From Piezodorus guildinii (Eukaryota > Arthropoda > Insecta > Hemiptera > Pentatomidae), in the NCBI GenBank assembly GCA_023052935.1, contig CM041292.1, positions 137,406,951 through 137,470,950 of the forward strand: a stretch of DNA of 64,000 bases, written 5' to 3'. The position numbers and the translations under genes were made by a program. The notes beneath the pieces are model-generated. The model had not been told where the DNA came from and searched no databases. It was given only the letters and a program-made list of their open reading frames with translations. Positions 24,562 through 36,539 of the stretch are shown here, piece by piece. Positions within the stretch are counted from its first letter, which is position 1. Every line of letters starts with the position of its first letter.

Positions 24562-25047
24562 TGGTACTAATTGTACCAATTAAAAATTTTCTGGTTTTGG
24601 ACTGTATGATAAAAAAATAATAATAAAAAACTTTAAATCTTGATTATGCCCAGAATAAGGGATCTCCAAATCGTTTTACAAGAAAGTTTAAGATGGACAG
24701 CAGCTTACCTAATCGCCTTCTTCGTGTCTTCTCGAACGGGCCCGCTCAGGCTCGGCAGTCTCTTCCAGCTGCTCCTAGATTTGATCTTGTAAAACTTAGG
24801 AGAACCTAAATTCTTAAAATTGAGTCCCTATATCGTGACCGGGAACCGAATATCACCAAAAATATCGTCACGGACTACAAAAAACATGCGATCGGGACAG
24901 AATCTCAATTCACACTGACGCTATAGCAAAAAACAAAAGACTGTCGAATAAAACATCTGTACCGTATCTACGGCGCGATCTATTTAAATTTAAATTAAAA
25001 TAAATCAAAATAAATATTATTATTTTTAATTCGCGAAATCGCGAACA
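24562..25047 (-). repeat. 3' LTR of BEL-1
   Basis: It is near identical to 29054-29529 apart from a 10-base insertion in an AT stretch and scattered substitutions. It begins TGGTACTAATTGTACC and ends TCGCGAACA on the + strand. The start contains a small palindrome. Confidence 0.92.
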
Positions 25048-25221
25048 CACACCCGCCCCTGAAGGTTCCTACCTTCAGCAAAATCAAATAAAGTATTCAA
25101 AACATTTTTTTTTTTTTTTTTTAACTATAACCTAACTAGAACTATTTTTTAAACAAACCAAATAAACACAAATCCAATCCAAACGTATTTACAATATATA
25201 CAACGACTACTGAGCCGGGAC

Positions 25222-28200
25222 CTACTGAGATGGTAGAGGATATAGTTTCACGACCAGCCGCTTATAATTTCCGGACCAAGTCCGAACTACAGCCACACAG
25301 ATAACACCATCGGCAGGATTTTCCTTTCCATCGACAGGAAACCACGAACCATTGGGGGTTGTTTCCTGGATTTTAACTATCCTATTGGCCACGAAAGTTC
25401 GCCACCTGTCTGAAGAAGCACGGCTCCAGCAAAGAACTATTTCTGAGTAGGTAAAATATATCGTACGATCGACGCGTATACAAAGAGTCAACGTCTTGGT
25501 AACCGTGTTCACTAAGTTGGTTACAAGTAATACGGTATTTAATTCTAGTCTAGGAATAGACAATATTTTTGTAGGAGCTACTATCAATTTTCCACTGATC
25601 AGACTGACTTTAGGTTCATAACCAACTTGCTCGACCTTAGCATATAGCACCAATCCATTACCCACCATCGAAGCATCTGAAAACCCCATTAAAGTTATTT
25701 TTGCTTCAGGGTAAAATCCTATATGCCGTGGAATTCTCACATCACCCAAACTAGTAAATTCCGACTGAAACTGTTGCCATTGTTTAGCAACTGAGTCTAA
25801 CGGTGGCTCTTCCCAATCTACTCCTTCTTTCCAAAGCCATTTTAGAAAAACCGTATAAAGCATAACTGGATCTAGCAGTCCCATCGGATTGAAAATCCGG
25901 AAGACAGTTGGCAAAATGTTGCGCTTTGTGCATCTCTTAAATTCTTTATCTATTTTGAATTGCAAGAAATCGCTCTTTGGAACCCATCGTAAACCCAGAA
26001 CTGATAAAGAATGTTTCTCTGAAAGGTTTTCATTTTTCTCTTCATTGGACTTTGAGCAAGGAAATTGAATTATATTAGAACCCCATTTAGTTAATTCGAA
26101 ACCACCCCTTTGAAACATATCACGAGCCCTTCGACTGATTTCTAAAGCCTTCTGTACCGAAGGGAGTGAGCTGACCAAGTCATCCATATACATATCACGG
26201 GGTATTAAATTTGCGACCTCCGGAAAACTTCCTTTCTCGTCCTCGACAAGCAGGTGTACCGTATGCAGAGCTAAGAAGGGAGAGGATGACATCTCGAAAA
26301 CTATACAATTGAGTTCATAAACTTGAACGGGCTCATCGGGAGAAAATCTCCATAGAAATCTCTGAAATTGCCTGTGTTCAGGAGTTACCCACCTCTTTCT
26401 ATACATCTGCTTGATATCTGCGGTAAGAGCAACTTCAAAAATTCTAAAATTTATGAATAACGACATAATATCGATTGGCAACTTCGGTCTGACAAATAAA
26501 ATGTCATTCAGTGATTTTCCGGAAGTTGTTTTTGAACTCGCATTCAAAACGATTTTCAACGGAGTGATCACACTTTGAGGTTTGAATATTCCTCGGTGTG
26601 GGATATAATATCCTTCAGAATTCAAATCTGCATCAGAAACTAATGATGCATGACCCTGATTTAAATAATACAGGATACCATCATTATACGTTTTCCTAAA
26701 TTCTTGTGAACGACTTAAGCGTTTTTCTAAGGCTATGATGCACCTTTTGGCAACAGCAAGGGATGACCCTAAACCAGAAGGTTCTTCATGGAAAGGTAAA
26801 CGCACAATATACCTTCCACATTCAAGCCTCCTTAGAATCGAGGAAAATATCTCCTGACACTTAGCATCTTGAGGACTTAAGATAGGTGTTGGAGGAGAAG
26901 GAACTTCCTCTATTTCCCAAAAGGATTTTAATAAATTTCCTATAGGCGTTTCGTCAGTACAACAGAGTGATATATTAGGTTCTACGCTCTGAATGATTGG
27001 CGCTTTTCCCATCAATACAAATCCAAACGGACTTTGTATTGCTATCGGTTGATCTGAGGAACCCCGAACTTGACGCCCTCCCAGAAAATATGGACAAAGC
27101 TCTGACCCAATAATTCCATCAATGGCACCTGGAGTGTCAAAATTTGGATCTGCTAGCTCTAAATTTTTAAAATGATCCATTTGAGTCCTATCTATCGGGG
27201 TTGACGGCATTCTATCAACAATTTTGTCAACAACGAACGAATCAATGCCATACATAACATCAGGATTTCTTATTGATGACAATACAAACATTGTTTTGCC
27301 CCCAACCGGTTTCGACAAGCCTCCAAAACCCAAAATAGAGGATTTTATTTTTTCAATAGAGAGCCCCAAACGGCGACATGCGCTCCAAGTGATGAAGTGA
27401 GACTGACTTCCTGAATCTATCAACATTCGTACCCTTTGTAATTGCCCCGAACTATCTTGGACGTTTCCTACTACCGTTGCTAGAAGCATTGTATTTTGTA
27501 AGGGAGGAAGATGTTTATCTTTATACAATGAACAAAGACTTGTACTCGGATCCGATGTTCGGTCTTTAGGAGGATTCACCTCGTTTAAATCGGCCTTGTT
27601 GCGTTGAAATTCGAAATGCAAGAGAGTATGATGAGGTAGGTCGCATTTCGAACAACTTTTAATTATGCTACACTCTTTTGACCTATGGTTCTGAGAAAAA
27701 CATTTTTGACAAAGTCTCTTATTCTTAATATGCCTATAGCGATTCCAAGGCGACAATTTTGAGAACTTTGCACAACTTTGAATTGTATGCGAACCCTCGG
27801 AACAAAATTCACAGCAAGATCCCGGAATGGAGTCTGGGTTACAGATTTTGTAACAAATGAATGAGTAGTGCGTATATTACGCTTTGGATGCTGGAAAGTT
27901 TCTGATAGAGGTATTGTCTTAATTTGTTTTTCTAAAAATTTAACCAAATCAGAGTATTCGGGAATATTTTTATTTCTATGAGCGGCCTCAAATTCCCTTC
28001 GTGTAACCGGATCAAGAACCCTTAGACCCATATACAAAAAAATATAATCCTCAAGAGAATTAATAGAATCTAATTGCTTCAGCGCTCCGATCGAAGCACA
28101 AAATTTATCTAAAACCATCGTCAAACCTTCTCGACTCTCTGATTTGAGCGGTTTAAATCCATAAATTTGATCTATATAACTATCGGCTAAGCTTCGATCA

Positions 28201-28790
28201 TCATTATAACGATCAAAAATACTCTTCCATATTACCCTATAATTGCTGGCTATTGGTTTTAGTGTTTTACAAATGCTAGCGGCTGGACCGTTCAATTTTG
28301 AAACTAAATATTGTAATTTTTCTAACTCAGATAAGCCCTCGTTTTCGTGAACTAATGTTTTAAACAATTCATAAAACACTGGCCATTCATCCGCACGCCC
28401 ATTAAAGGTAGGAATATCAATTCTTGGAAGTTGTACTTTCCTTTCCGGCTCAGCATTCATTTTTCCGCCCCTCGATTCAGTAGGACCTACCGTCGATTTA
28501 GTCAATTCCCTAGCGGCGACTAACCTAACCAATCCTACCATATCTATCAATACATCGTCGAACTCCGGTGTAAAATTTTTATCTAACTCACATTGAATTT
28601 CATTAATCCTAAATTCTGTCTTCTCAAACTCAACCACCGTTTCGTCTAAGGATTGATATAAAATTTGAAATTGATCAAGTAATTTTTTATCTTGGCTAGT
28701 GACTTTTAAAGCAAGGTCGTATAGACGTTGAATCCTTTTAAAGTATTCTTCTTTCTTTGCAATAAGTACTCTTAAAGATGATTCGGACAT
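25222..28790 (-). pseudogene. BEL-1 gag-pol, frameshifted and internally deleted
   Basis: The start at 28790 opens a 375-residue frame with the DUF1759-type Gag core (LPRIDIPTFNGRADEWPVF). Near 27815-27860 the frame changes. The downstream frame (from about 27756) has zinc knuckles (CQKCFSQNHRSKEC), an aspartic protease (LIDSGSQSHFIT, about 27415), a reverse transcriptase with YMDD (about 26185) and an RNase H start (FSDASMVGNG). At PADGV (about 25310) it passes directly into the closing residues VAVVRT...VVKLYPLP expected at the very end of a DUF5641 tail, so the end of RNase H, the whole integrase and most of DUF5641 are gone in a single in-frame deletion. The FEMSSSPF block differs from the usual FGMSSSPF. 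It could move only with enzymes from another copy. Confidence 0.88.
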
Positions 28791-29053
28791 GTTTGCAAAT
28801 AATTTTTAATTTAACTTCTAAAATTAATCACTAAGGCAACCTACCAAATAATAACAAAAAAACAGATGTTTTAATTCGATATAATATCGATAAAGAGATC
28901 GATCGGATATCGATTTATCGATACGGTTCCTATCGATTCTTGGGCTCAAAAAATCAACCCTTTTGTCCAGATTACGAATAGAAATTGTATAAAACGGATT
29001 TAACGATCAATCCCAATTTCTTAAAATCCGGCTCGGTCTGGACCAATAAATTA

Positions 29054-29529
29054 TGGTACTAATTGTACCAATTAAAAATTTTCTGGTTGTGGACTGTATG
29101 ATAAAAAAATAATAATAAAAAACTTTAAATCTTGATTATGCCCAGAATAAGGGATCTCCAAATCGTTTTACAAGAAAGTTTAAGATGGACAGCAGCTTAC
29201 CTAATCGCCTTCTTCGTGTCTTCTCGAACGGGCCCGCTCAGGCTCGGCAGTCTCTTCCAGCTGCTCCTAGATTTGATCTTGTAAAACTTAGGAGAACCTA
29301 AATTCTTAAAATTGAGTCCCTATATCGTGACCGGGAACCGAATATCACCAAAAATATCGTCACGGACTACAAAAAACATGCGATCGGGACAGAATCTCAA
29401 TTCACACTGACGCTATAGCAAAAAACAAAAGACTGTCGAATAAAACATCTGTACCGTATCTACGGCGCGACCTATTTAAATTTAAATCAAAATAAATATT
29501 ATTATTTTTAATTCGCGTAATCGCGAACA
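29054..29529 (-). repeat. 5' LTR of BEL-1
   Basis: Direct-repeat partner of 24562-25047. It bounds the element on the side of the start codon. Confidence 0.92.
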
Positions 29530-30230
29530 GTAATAATATTGTAATCTATTGTTAGATGTAATAATAATCGAGATCCAACGAGTTTTTCCATAATTTTACC
29601 TGCAACAAGAATGAGTGATATTGGCCTAAACTGGTTGTAACTAGAACCTTTAGGGATTAGAACTATTTTAGAGACTTTCCATGGTTTTTGAAAAGCACCT
29701 GTAACGAAACACTTTTTGAATGATTCTGAAATAAATTTAGGATAAATGTTGTATACTTTTTTGAAAATCAAAGGTGAAATTCCATCTATCCCTGATGCTT
29801 TGTTATCGATTAATTGGTTTATGGCAGTTTCAATTTCCAATTTTGTTAATGGGTCGTCTAATTCGGTTTCCGGGATTAAAATGGCTATGGCTCTTGCAGT
29901 TTCGTGGTATTCTGTTTCTATTTCTCGTTCATCAGTTGGAAGGAATTTTTAGATTAAGTAATTTAGAGTATCTTGCAAATTTTCTGTTTAGGAACCGTCT
30001 GGTTTTTCAATTGTTTGTAGCATTGAGGGTAACCTCATTCTACCGGAAGCATATTTATAAGGAAAATACCAGGGTTTTTCTTTACCACTGCTGCTGCAGA
30101 ACTCTTTCCAAGACTTTATTGTTTTTTTATATAGGTTTCTTTGCTGTAGGTAGGCGTCCCTCCTAGCGTTTCTTAAAGTATTGTCTTTCGTTTTAGAGAA
30201 GACTGTAATTATGTTCAATAGATGTCTCCG
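29530..30230 (-). mobile_element. R1-like LINE, 5' part of the interrupted copy
   Basis: Minus-strand frames read RNARRDAYLQQRNLYKKTI, KSWKEFCSSSGKEKPW and YKYASGRMRLPSM (region between endonuclease and reverse transcriptase), then AINQLIDNKASGIDGISP and FRPISLILVAGKIMEKLV (first reverse-transcriptase blocks). This continues directly into the piece at 22740-24561 once the BEL insertion and one GTAAT copy are skipped. The endonuclease is missing (5' truncated). Confidence 0.8.
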
Positions 30231-30464
30231 TAAGACTTGTAATATTTTGTTTTACAAAAATTGTATATTGCTCTTATTTGTTGTTTTATTCACATGAACA
30301 AATTTTTTTTGACATGCCTTAAAATAATTTAACATAAAACAGAACATTTGATATAATATGCAGAACAGGCGTAAGTTATTTAGCGTTTACGCCGTCGCCG
30401 ATTACCAATTTCTGTTCTGTGAGGCGGCACTCGAATATATCTCGCGTATTATTGATTGCTCAGA

Positions 30465-30715
30465 ACTGTATACTATGTGTACGTTTGATAACAGTCTAGT
30501 GATTGCTTATTTCGTAACTCGTGCGGTTTTTTCATCCTAACCTCAGATTTCTGGCAGTAAGTAAAACTCGAAATGCAGTTAAAATGATTTGTTTTTTTTA
30601 TTTTTCCCTTATAAATAATAGATAACTTGGATATGGAAGTCAATACCGTTGGTACACGCAGCTCGATAAGACAGACTAGTGTGACTAACCGGTTGCCCGC
30701 GCCGCTCCATGTCTG
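30465..30715. repeat. Dispersed repeat R2, copy 1
   Basis: It matches 53265-53515 in the same orientation: shared CGTGCGGTTTTTT-type block, CTCAGATTT, ATTTTTCCCTTATAAATAAT, GATAACNTGGATATGGAA and GATAAGACAGACTAGT. No ORF spans it. Probably a non-autonomous transposon or a LINE/LTR piece. Confidence 0.6.
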
Positions 30716-30719
30716 GTTA

Positions 30720-33215
30720 AAGTTAGTAAATATATAGGGGCTCAAATTTAAGAAACACTACTTATAGCTACTCCTCAATTTTAAATAAATTACCATGGAC
30801 TTGTTATTATTATTTTATATAAACGTGAGATATCAGATTAATGAGTATTGTTGGGAAATTGAAATATTTAGAGCAAGCTACACTAATGACTGGTTAATTG
30901 GAATTCCGAAAATGATATCAACGAATCTCACAGTATTTCTACAGTATAACTGCATCTTTTATTAAACTATGGGTTTTCTTCGATAATCTGTTGGAGAATA
31001 TGAAAATCATCAACATTCTCAAATAGGTCAACCAATAAGTTGCTTCACTATTTATAATTGTTATCCATTGTTAAAAAAAATGCACGGCCCATTGGAGTAA
31101 TTCCCGAAAACTGTTCCTTTATTCTAAATTAATTGTGATAAAGCCCATTCCATTCATAGTATGAAACATTTTAGAAACACTTAGAAATGCTGAAAAAAAT
31201 ATCCAGCGGTAGTTGTTTTATATTTCATTCTCGTTTAATGCTCTGAAAAAAAAAGTTACATTTGATAGCTTGATTGATGCATTTAAAATCCTAACATAAT
31301 GTTAATACTTAAAGGTACATGAAAAAAAAAACTAATACTTGTATTATTTTTATAATAAGAGATTATAAAACAAAACTCTTTTTTAATGAAATGATGATGT
31401 GACTAATACCATACTACATTAGACCCTGTGATTGCTGTAAAAGACGCTTACGAAGAGAACTTTTGTAAGTTTTCATGCTATGTAGAAAAAACGGCCTTAA
31501 ACTTAGCCTTTATAAGTATTTGGATTTATAGGATGCTTTACCAGAACTAAAAGTACTTTCTTGTGGTAGCCGCGATTAGAGCATCAAATCACTTTTAATA
31601 ACCACTGTGATTTTGTCACTGTAACTGATTTATCATTCTCCAATGATGATATAAAATAAAAATATCATAAATAATACAATGTTTAAGATATGGTTCTATA
31701 GTTATAAAAAGTGGTACGATTCGGTAAACTTTTAAATAATCCTCTTTCTTGTTTTGTTTTTAATATCAGGAAATTAAATTAAAACAGTTTCTATGTTAAC
31801 AGCACCAACATTTCAGAAAAAAAAAAAAAAAAAAAAAAAAAAGAAAAAAAAAATAGTGAATACGTTCTAAATTTTTGTATAGTAATGAAAAGTCCAAACA
31901 TGTTACATACATTACTATGTTGTAAAATAATTATTTTGTTATTATTGTTAATTGTATCAAGCTCAGACTTCAGATGTTCGGGGTATCTTGAGAATATGAC
32001 TGTTCTTTAGTTATAAAATATATAAAAACACACTCAAACATGTATGTGGTATAGATATAGCAATACCAATTAGCTTGAGTGGTTTAATGTAGTAATGAAG
32101 CTTCCCAGTATGGATTCGCCAATGCGGAAAGTTAGCCCCATTAATATCCGGGCAGGTTAACAAGCCTTATAACAACCAGACTAACAATTAATAATAATTA
32201 AAATATTAATTATAAGAAACTTTTAGGATTCTTCACGGTATTGTAAACATCTTGAAAGTTTATTATTTTTATTTTGCAGAAAATTATAATCATAATCTAG
32301 TGTGACCTTTAAGTGGGGACGTGGGGTATGCAGTTTTCCAACGTACTTTCACATGTTTTTCACAACCTGAAATTTTTTCTTAAAATTTTAATTTTTTTCT
32401 ATTTTCCTAAAATCAATAACAGACAAAATTTATTATGCAATGAAATTTATTGAACTTTAAAAAAATCTCCTGCTCGGGTACTCAGTGCCCCATCTTCCAA
32501 CTAAAATAAGTTTTTTCATTCCAGATCTACACTGGGACGGGTGATACTTAGTATACCATTTTAAAACATAAAATTTCAGTTAATTATGAATTTTACTTAA
32601 AATCACTATCACAGTGTTCTAATTATCTAGTGTTGTTCTGCAGTTGATCTACATCATCAGGATGTGGATGTCGTTGTGCGAACCAGTATTCAACTAGCCC
32701 AGTAGAATAACAAATTAAGCATTATAATGACTATAAAAACCTGCAGTTTTACCTTAAGTAAGAGCTGTGGGGGAGCAATTATTTAGTCAAAATTTTTGTA
32801 GAACCATCTTGAGTTTTACTCTTGCTGGATATGTTTATGCTTGTTGGGGTGTTGAATAGTTGTGTTGGTAAGAAACACTGCAATTAGTTAAGTGTCTTTC
32901 ACAGTTAGCTTTTGGCGTTGAGCTCTTCGATGGGGTATGTTGCAGCAGTAGCCGGCACGACCTGCGGACCAGAGAAATTGTAGCACAATATCTGAGAACG
33001 AGGCAAAAGCCGTCGAGGGTCAAACCAAGATGTAGAGAGGAAAAATAAGTTTTGTAATTAAATGCTGACTGTCATAGCCTGTTATTAATTATCTATGAAG
33101 CACATATCGCAGTGAGACATAGAAAAACTGAACATGAATAATGAGATTTTACAATTTAAATGAAGGATTAAGGATACAAAATTGTTGTTGACATTTGGGG
33201 CTATATGATGTAGAA
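30720..33215. other. Spacer without recognisable content
   Basis: AT-rich, short random frames only. A pure A run lies at 31817-31852. I found no gene, family repeat or RNA signal. Confidence 0.45.
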
Positions 33216-33219
33216 ATTG

Positions 33220-33600
33220 GTTGTAGGTGGAGTAATTAAGGAAACAAACCAAAAGGACAAACTTATTTTATTTGTATAAAGACGTTTCAGCCTACATTGT
33301 GGGCCTTTATCAGGGCTGACTCTGACACAATATCTCAAGAGAGTAATCTGTTTGTTGGCCCCAGGTATGATAATTCATAATGTTTTTGTTGATGAGTTTT
33401 TGTTGACTGTTGAGACTATATAATGGAGAAGTTGGTCGGAGGTGCGCTCAATAAGAAAACTTGAAATTCTCTCTCGGGGTCAGACCTGATGAAGGTCCAC
33501 AATGTAGTCCTAAACGTCGGCACAGAAATAAAATAAGTTTGCCTTATTAATATGTTTTTTTTTGGTGAGGAATCCCCGGCTAACTTCTCCATTATTTAAA
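33220..33600. repeat. Paired Penelope-like repeats with hammerhead-like motifs
   Basis: Two motifs lie in opposite orientation. At 33280-33320 (minus) CTGATAA is followed by GGCCCACAATGTAGGC and TGAAACGTC. At 33484-33522 (plus) CTGATGA is followed by AGGTCCACAATGTAGTCC and TAAACGTCGG. Each has one core base changed from CTGATGA...GAAA. Flanking AATGGAGAAGTTGG blocks occur at 33430 and inverted at 33580-33595. No protein-coding part is nearby. Confidence 0.5.
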
Positions 33601-33779
33601 ATGAAATGAAAAATTTCCTTATTATCTTGAGACTAAAGTCCCTTAAGAATAAAATAAAAATGCAAATTTGATGATTGGAACAATGTGGTCATTGATTTCA
33701 ATAAGAGTAGCTAAACCAAAATAATAAATTGAGGTAATAACCTATGTACATATAGTTATAATACTATGTAATAGTGTTG

Positions 33780-34660
33780 TGAGAAGGAGGGTAGGGTCCG
33801 AAAGACTGGATCTGGTAGAAGAGGGCCAAAGTGATGATTAAAGTTGAAAGGTAAAATGGGAAGATACAGTTGGACGCTGAGTTCTGATAATCTAGTAGAG
33901 GAAGGAAATACTGACATCTGAACAAGGATAAAGCCACCTTAACTCGACATAATACTGGGTTATTAATCCCGCGTTATTAATCAAAACACAAGCGTAATCC
34001 CGAATACGCTTGAGTTTTGCTTCGAGTTTACTTGAAAGTCCGTTGTACACCACACAAAGTGTAGTCAAAGTGGGGAAAGGCAAGAGAGGTAACAAGGAGT
34101 TTACGAGTATTGAATGGCGGGAGACGATGGAATTGCTTTATAGTTGCTATGGTTTGACGGGAAATTTGGGAGATATTCGGAGAGATTTTGATCAAGAGTA
34201 ACTCCCAGATTCTTGACAGATGAGTAAAAAGAGATAGGAGTATTGTTTAAGAGAAGGTCGGGAGGGCGGGGATGGATTTAAGGAGAGCGGGGGGTGCTAT
34301 CAGGATGGCTTTTGTTTTTTTGGCACTTAAAGTGAATTTGTTGCAGTTCGTCCAGACATTTATATTGTTTATATCCTCCTGCAATTTAGAAATAGCATCA
34401 GGGAAATTATTGGGGATGAAGGAGATATAAATATGTATATAGTCGGCATTAAGATGGTATAGGGAGTGCTTAACGGAGTGCGGGAGATCATTGATGAATA
34501 TGGAGAAAAGGGTAGTAGATAACGAGGAACCTTGGTTTCCTCTTTTGTTAGAGGCAGTAGGCCGGAGCGGTGTTTAATTGGAAACTAGAGCATACTTGGA
34601 ACGGCTGGTAAGGAATGATTGAAACCATTGAAGAGTGCCTGGGGATACTGGATACTGGGC
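33780..34660 (-). mobile_element. CR1/L2-like LINE fragment
   Basis: On the minus strand: VSPGTLQWFQSFLTSRSKYA (34575-34640), FSIFINDLPHSVKHSLYHL followed by NADY where YADD is expected (about 34455), KTKAILI (34300), and YNGLSSKLEAKLKRI to VELRWLYP (34050-33925). Order and motifs match the LINE at 16215-17142. It is frame-broken and the catalytic motif is altered. Confidence 0.75.
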
Positions 34661-34667
34661 ACTACTC

Positions 34668-34722
34668 ATATACTGCTCACTACTCATATACTGCTCACTA
34701 CTCATATACTGCTCACTTAATA
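34668..34722. repeat. 18-bp tandem repeat, three units
   Basis: Three perfect copies of ACTACTCATATACTGCTC, at the upstream end of the CR1-like fragment. A (TTCA)n run follows at 34751-34768. Confidence 0.85.
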
Positions 34723-34814
34723 CCATTCTAGTCCCACAATAAAGTTCTTTTTTCATTCATTCATTCATTTAGGTAGCTTTTTACTATTTCGTCTCGTTAT
34801 GAAACACTGCCATA

Positions 34815-35515
34815 ATTTTTACTTTCGCTTACCTATATATGAAATTACCCATACATTCCGTTTTCAACGAAAATACGCGTTTTAGGGTCTCCTGTGTCCA
34901 AATGACCAAGTCCCGCAAAAAGGTCAGTGTGTGTTGTGTGTGTGTCCGTCTTTGGTAAGTCCCGCGAGTAAACGAAATGTCCTATGAAACTGTTATTTCA
35001 TATTTAAGACAACTATACGCCCAAAATGTTAAAAAACCTTTTTTATCAAAATCGGCTAACCAGAAGAGCCACTTTAAACCATGCACTTTTTTACGATTTT
35101 CTCAAAAACGGCTCTAACGATTTTGATTAAACTCGCTACATTGATGTAAAATTTGATAAGCTTTATTATGATGTATGTTTTATTCTGATTGAAATAGTCT
35201 GGCAGGGCTTAAATGCTGATATTTCTTCAACTAAAGTACCTTTAATTTTATAGATTTAAAAAAAAAATTAGGTTAATAAATAACAGCTGATTGATAAATA
35301 ACAGCTAAATATGAAAGTTGAGCGAATTTGATAAACAACTAAAGGAGAAAAGTGCAAAAATATGTTAAGGAAACAGGGCCCTTAACATATTTTAAGTGCT
35401 GCAATTTATCAGACAGCATTATTATCAAGAGAACAACGCCATCTAGTGGCAGCCAGAGGCAAGGGACTCCCTTGCAGAAATTGCAGGCAATGATAAGGTA
35501 AGTGAAAGTCGTGTG
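34815..35515. repeat. Repeat family R1a, longest copy with short inverted ends
   Basis: The left end reads ACTTTCGCTTACCTAT and the right end, inverted, reads ACTTTCACTTACCTTAT, so about 16 bases form imperfect terminal inverted repeats around 700 bases. The interior matches the copies in the intron of gene A and at 46905. No transposase is coded, so this fits a MITE-like non-autonomous DNA element. Confidence 0.55.
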
Positions 35516-35930
35516 TTGTAGGCACCAGATTTTTTGTATATGTGATTATATTTAATGTTGCTAATATGTGCACATGTTATCAATAAAATTAGTTTTTTTT
35601 CTCCTCATTCCTACAGCTTGTTACCAGCTCAACTGTACTGTTTTAATTTTATTTTGGTTTAGTTGTTTTATTAATATTTTAATCACATTAAAAAATTATT
35701 ACTTTTAATAATGTTTTTTTTTCTTATCCCCTTAATTTTAAATTCTTAATTAATCGTTTTCGTTACTAAATTATTCCTTTTTCTGTAACTTGCATACATT
35801 TTAAGGAATTCCGGAGCTCTTAAAAGTTTTAAAATTATTTTCAAAATGAAGTATATCTGCGACGGGGCTCGCTTCTGGCTGTTTGGTGTCCTTAAAATTA
35901 CCTCTTAAGCCTATCTTATTCTAAAATAAC

Positions 35931-36160
35931 TTAATGAGATACAACAGCATTTTGCCACCGTTTTGGGGCTGGTGGAGGTATTAAGCTAGAAACTAGCGGA
36001 TTCGCAATTTGTTTTGTAGTTTCAAAAAACTTGACCTGACGTCGCTTCATAAACTCTTGCACAGTTGGGATGTTCAAAATTGTATGGACATTGAGAGTTT
36101 TTTCCCTCCAGAGTGAAGTGCTTCTGCATATTTTAATAATGTTTTGTAAATTAGGCATCC
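35931..36160 (-). mobile_element. LINE ORF2 C-terminal fragment
   Basis: The minus frame reads LNVHTILNIPTVQEFMKRRQ and then KFFETTKQIANPLVSSL, the closing region of Jockey-type ORF2 (IPTV..E....F....HPNPL). It is short and truncated on both sides. Confidence 0.5.
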
Positions 36161-36439
36161 TTATATATTGTTGGGATTAATACAAGTAAACATGTATAAA
36201 TATTAAAGAAGACAATTGACTTTATAATATTTAATATTCGATCCTACAAATACTGGATTATAGTGATTAATTGTTTTCAGAAATTGTTTTGTATCTTTAT
36301 TTACAAGTATTTTTTTTTTAACCTGGTCAAAATTAAATATATTTATATTACCATATCCTACTGCAGTAAAATTAATCAAAACCTCATCGCATATAATGAA
36401 AGCTACTCTAGAAAAAAAAGAAGAGAAATGTTGAATAGA

Positions 36440-36530
36440 GTAACGAAGATGAAGATGCCCACTCCAGCTGAAGTGGTATATAATGACAGTGAGGGACGCT
36501 AGGAGACCACACTCACCCCAAGCAATGAAG
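36440..36530 (+). pseudogene. Relic F: promoter and first exon of the Gly/Trp-rich family
   Basis: GCCCACTCC (36456-36464), TATATAA (36477-36483) and ATGAAG (36525-36530) sit at the family spacings. The bases before the ATG, CTCACCCCAAGCA, are identical to those in gene E. The donor that follows is CTAAGT instead of GTAAGT, so exon 1 cannot be spliced normally. Read through, it gives a 28-codon frame that I do not consider a gene. No exon 2, glycine-rich exon or terminal exon follows before the BEL element at 39754. Confidence 0.75.
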
Positions 36531-36539
36531 CTAAGTGTT

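Larger units (their letters stand above)
24562..29529 (-). mobile_element. BEL/Pao LTR retrotransposon lacking integrase (BEL-1)
   Basis: Two long direct repeats (24562-25047 and 29054-29529) start TG and end CA and are flanked by the 5-bp target duplication GTAAT (24557-24561, 29530-29534). Next to the 5' LTR (29054-29529) the minus strand has a TTGGTCCAGACCGAGC-type primer site, and next to the 3' LTR a GGGGCGGGTG polypurine tract. The coding region has Gag, zinc knuckle, protease, reverse transcriptase and part of RNase H but no integrase. It is inserted in an R1-like LINE. Confidence 0.9.

Noticed and set aside
24562..29529. Endogenous retrovirus with an envelope gene
   Set aside because: Neither LTR element has room for or any sign of an envelope; domain order and DUF1759/DUF1758/DUF5641-type regions fit BEL/Pao retrotransposons.
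32835..33023. Minus-strand 62-codon frame as a small gene
   Set aside because: No start context, motif, splice signal or repeat match; ordinary chance frame.
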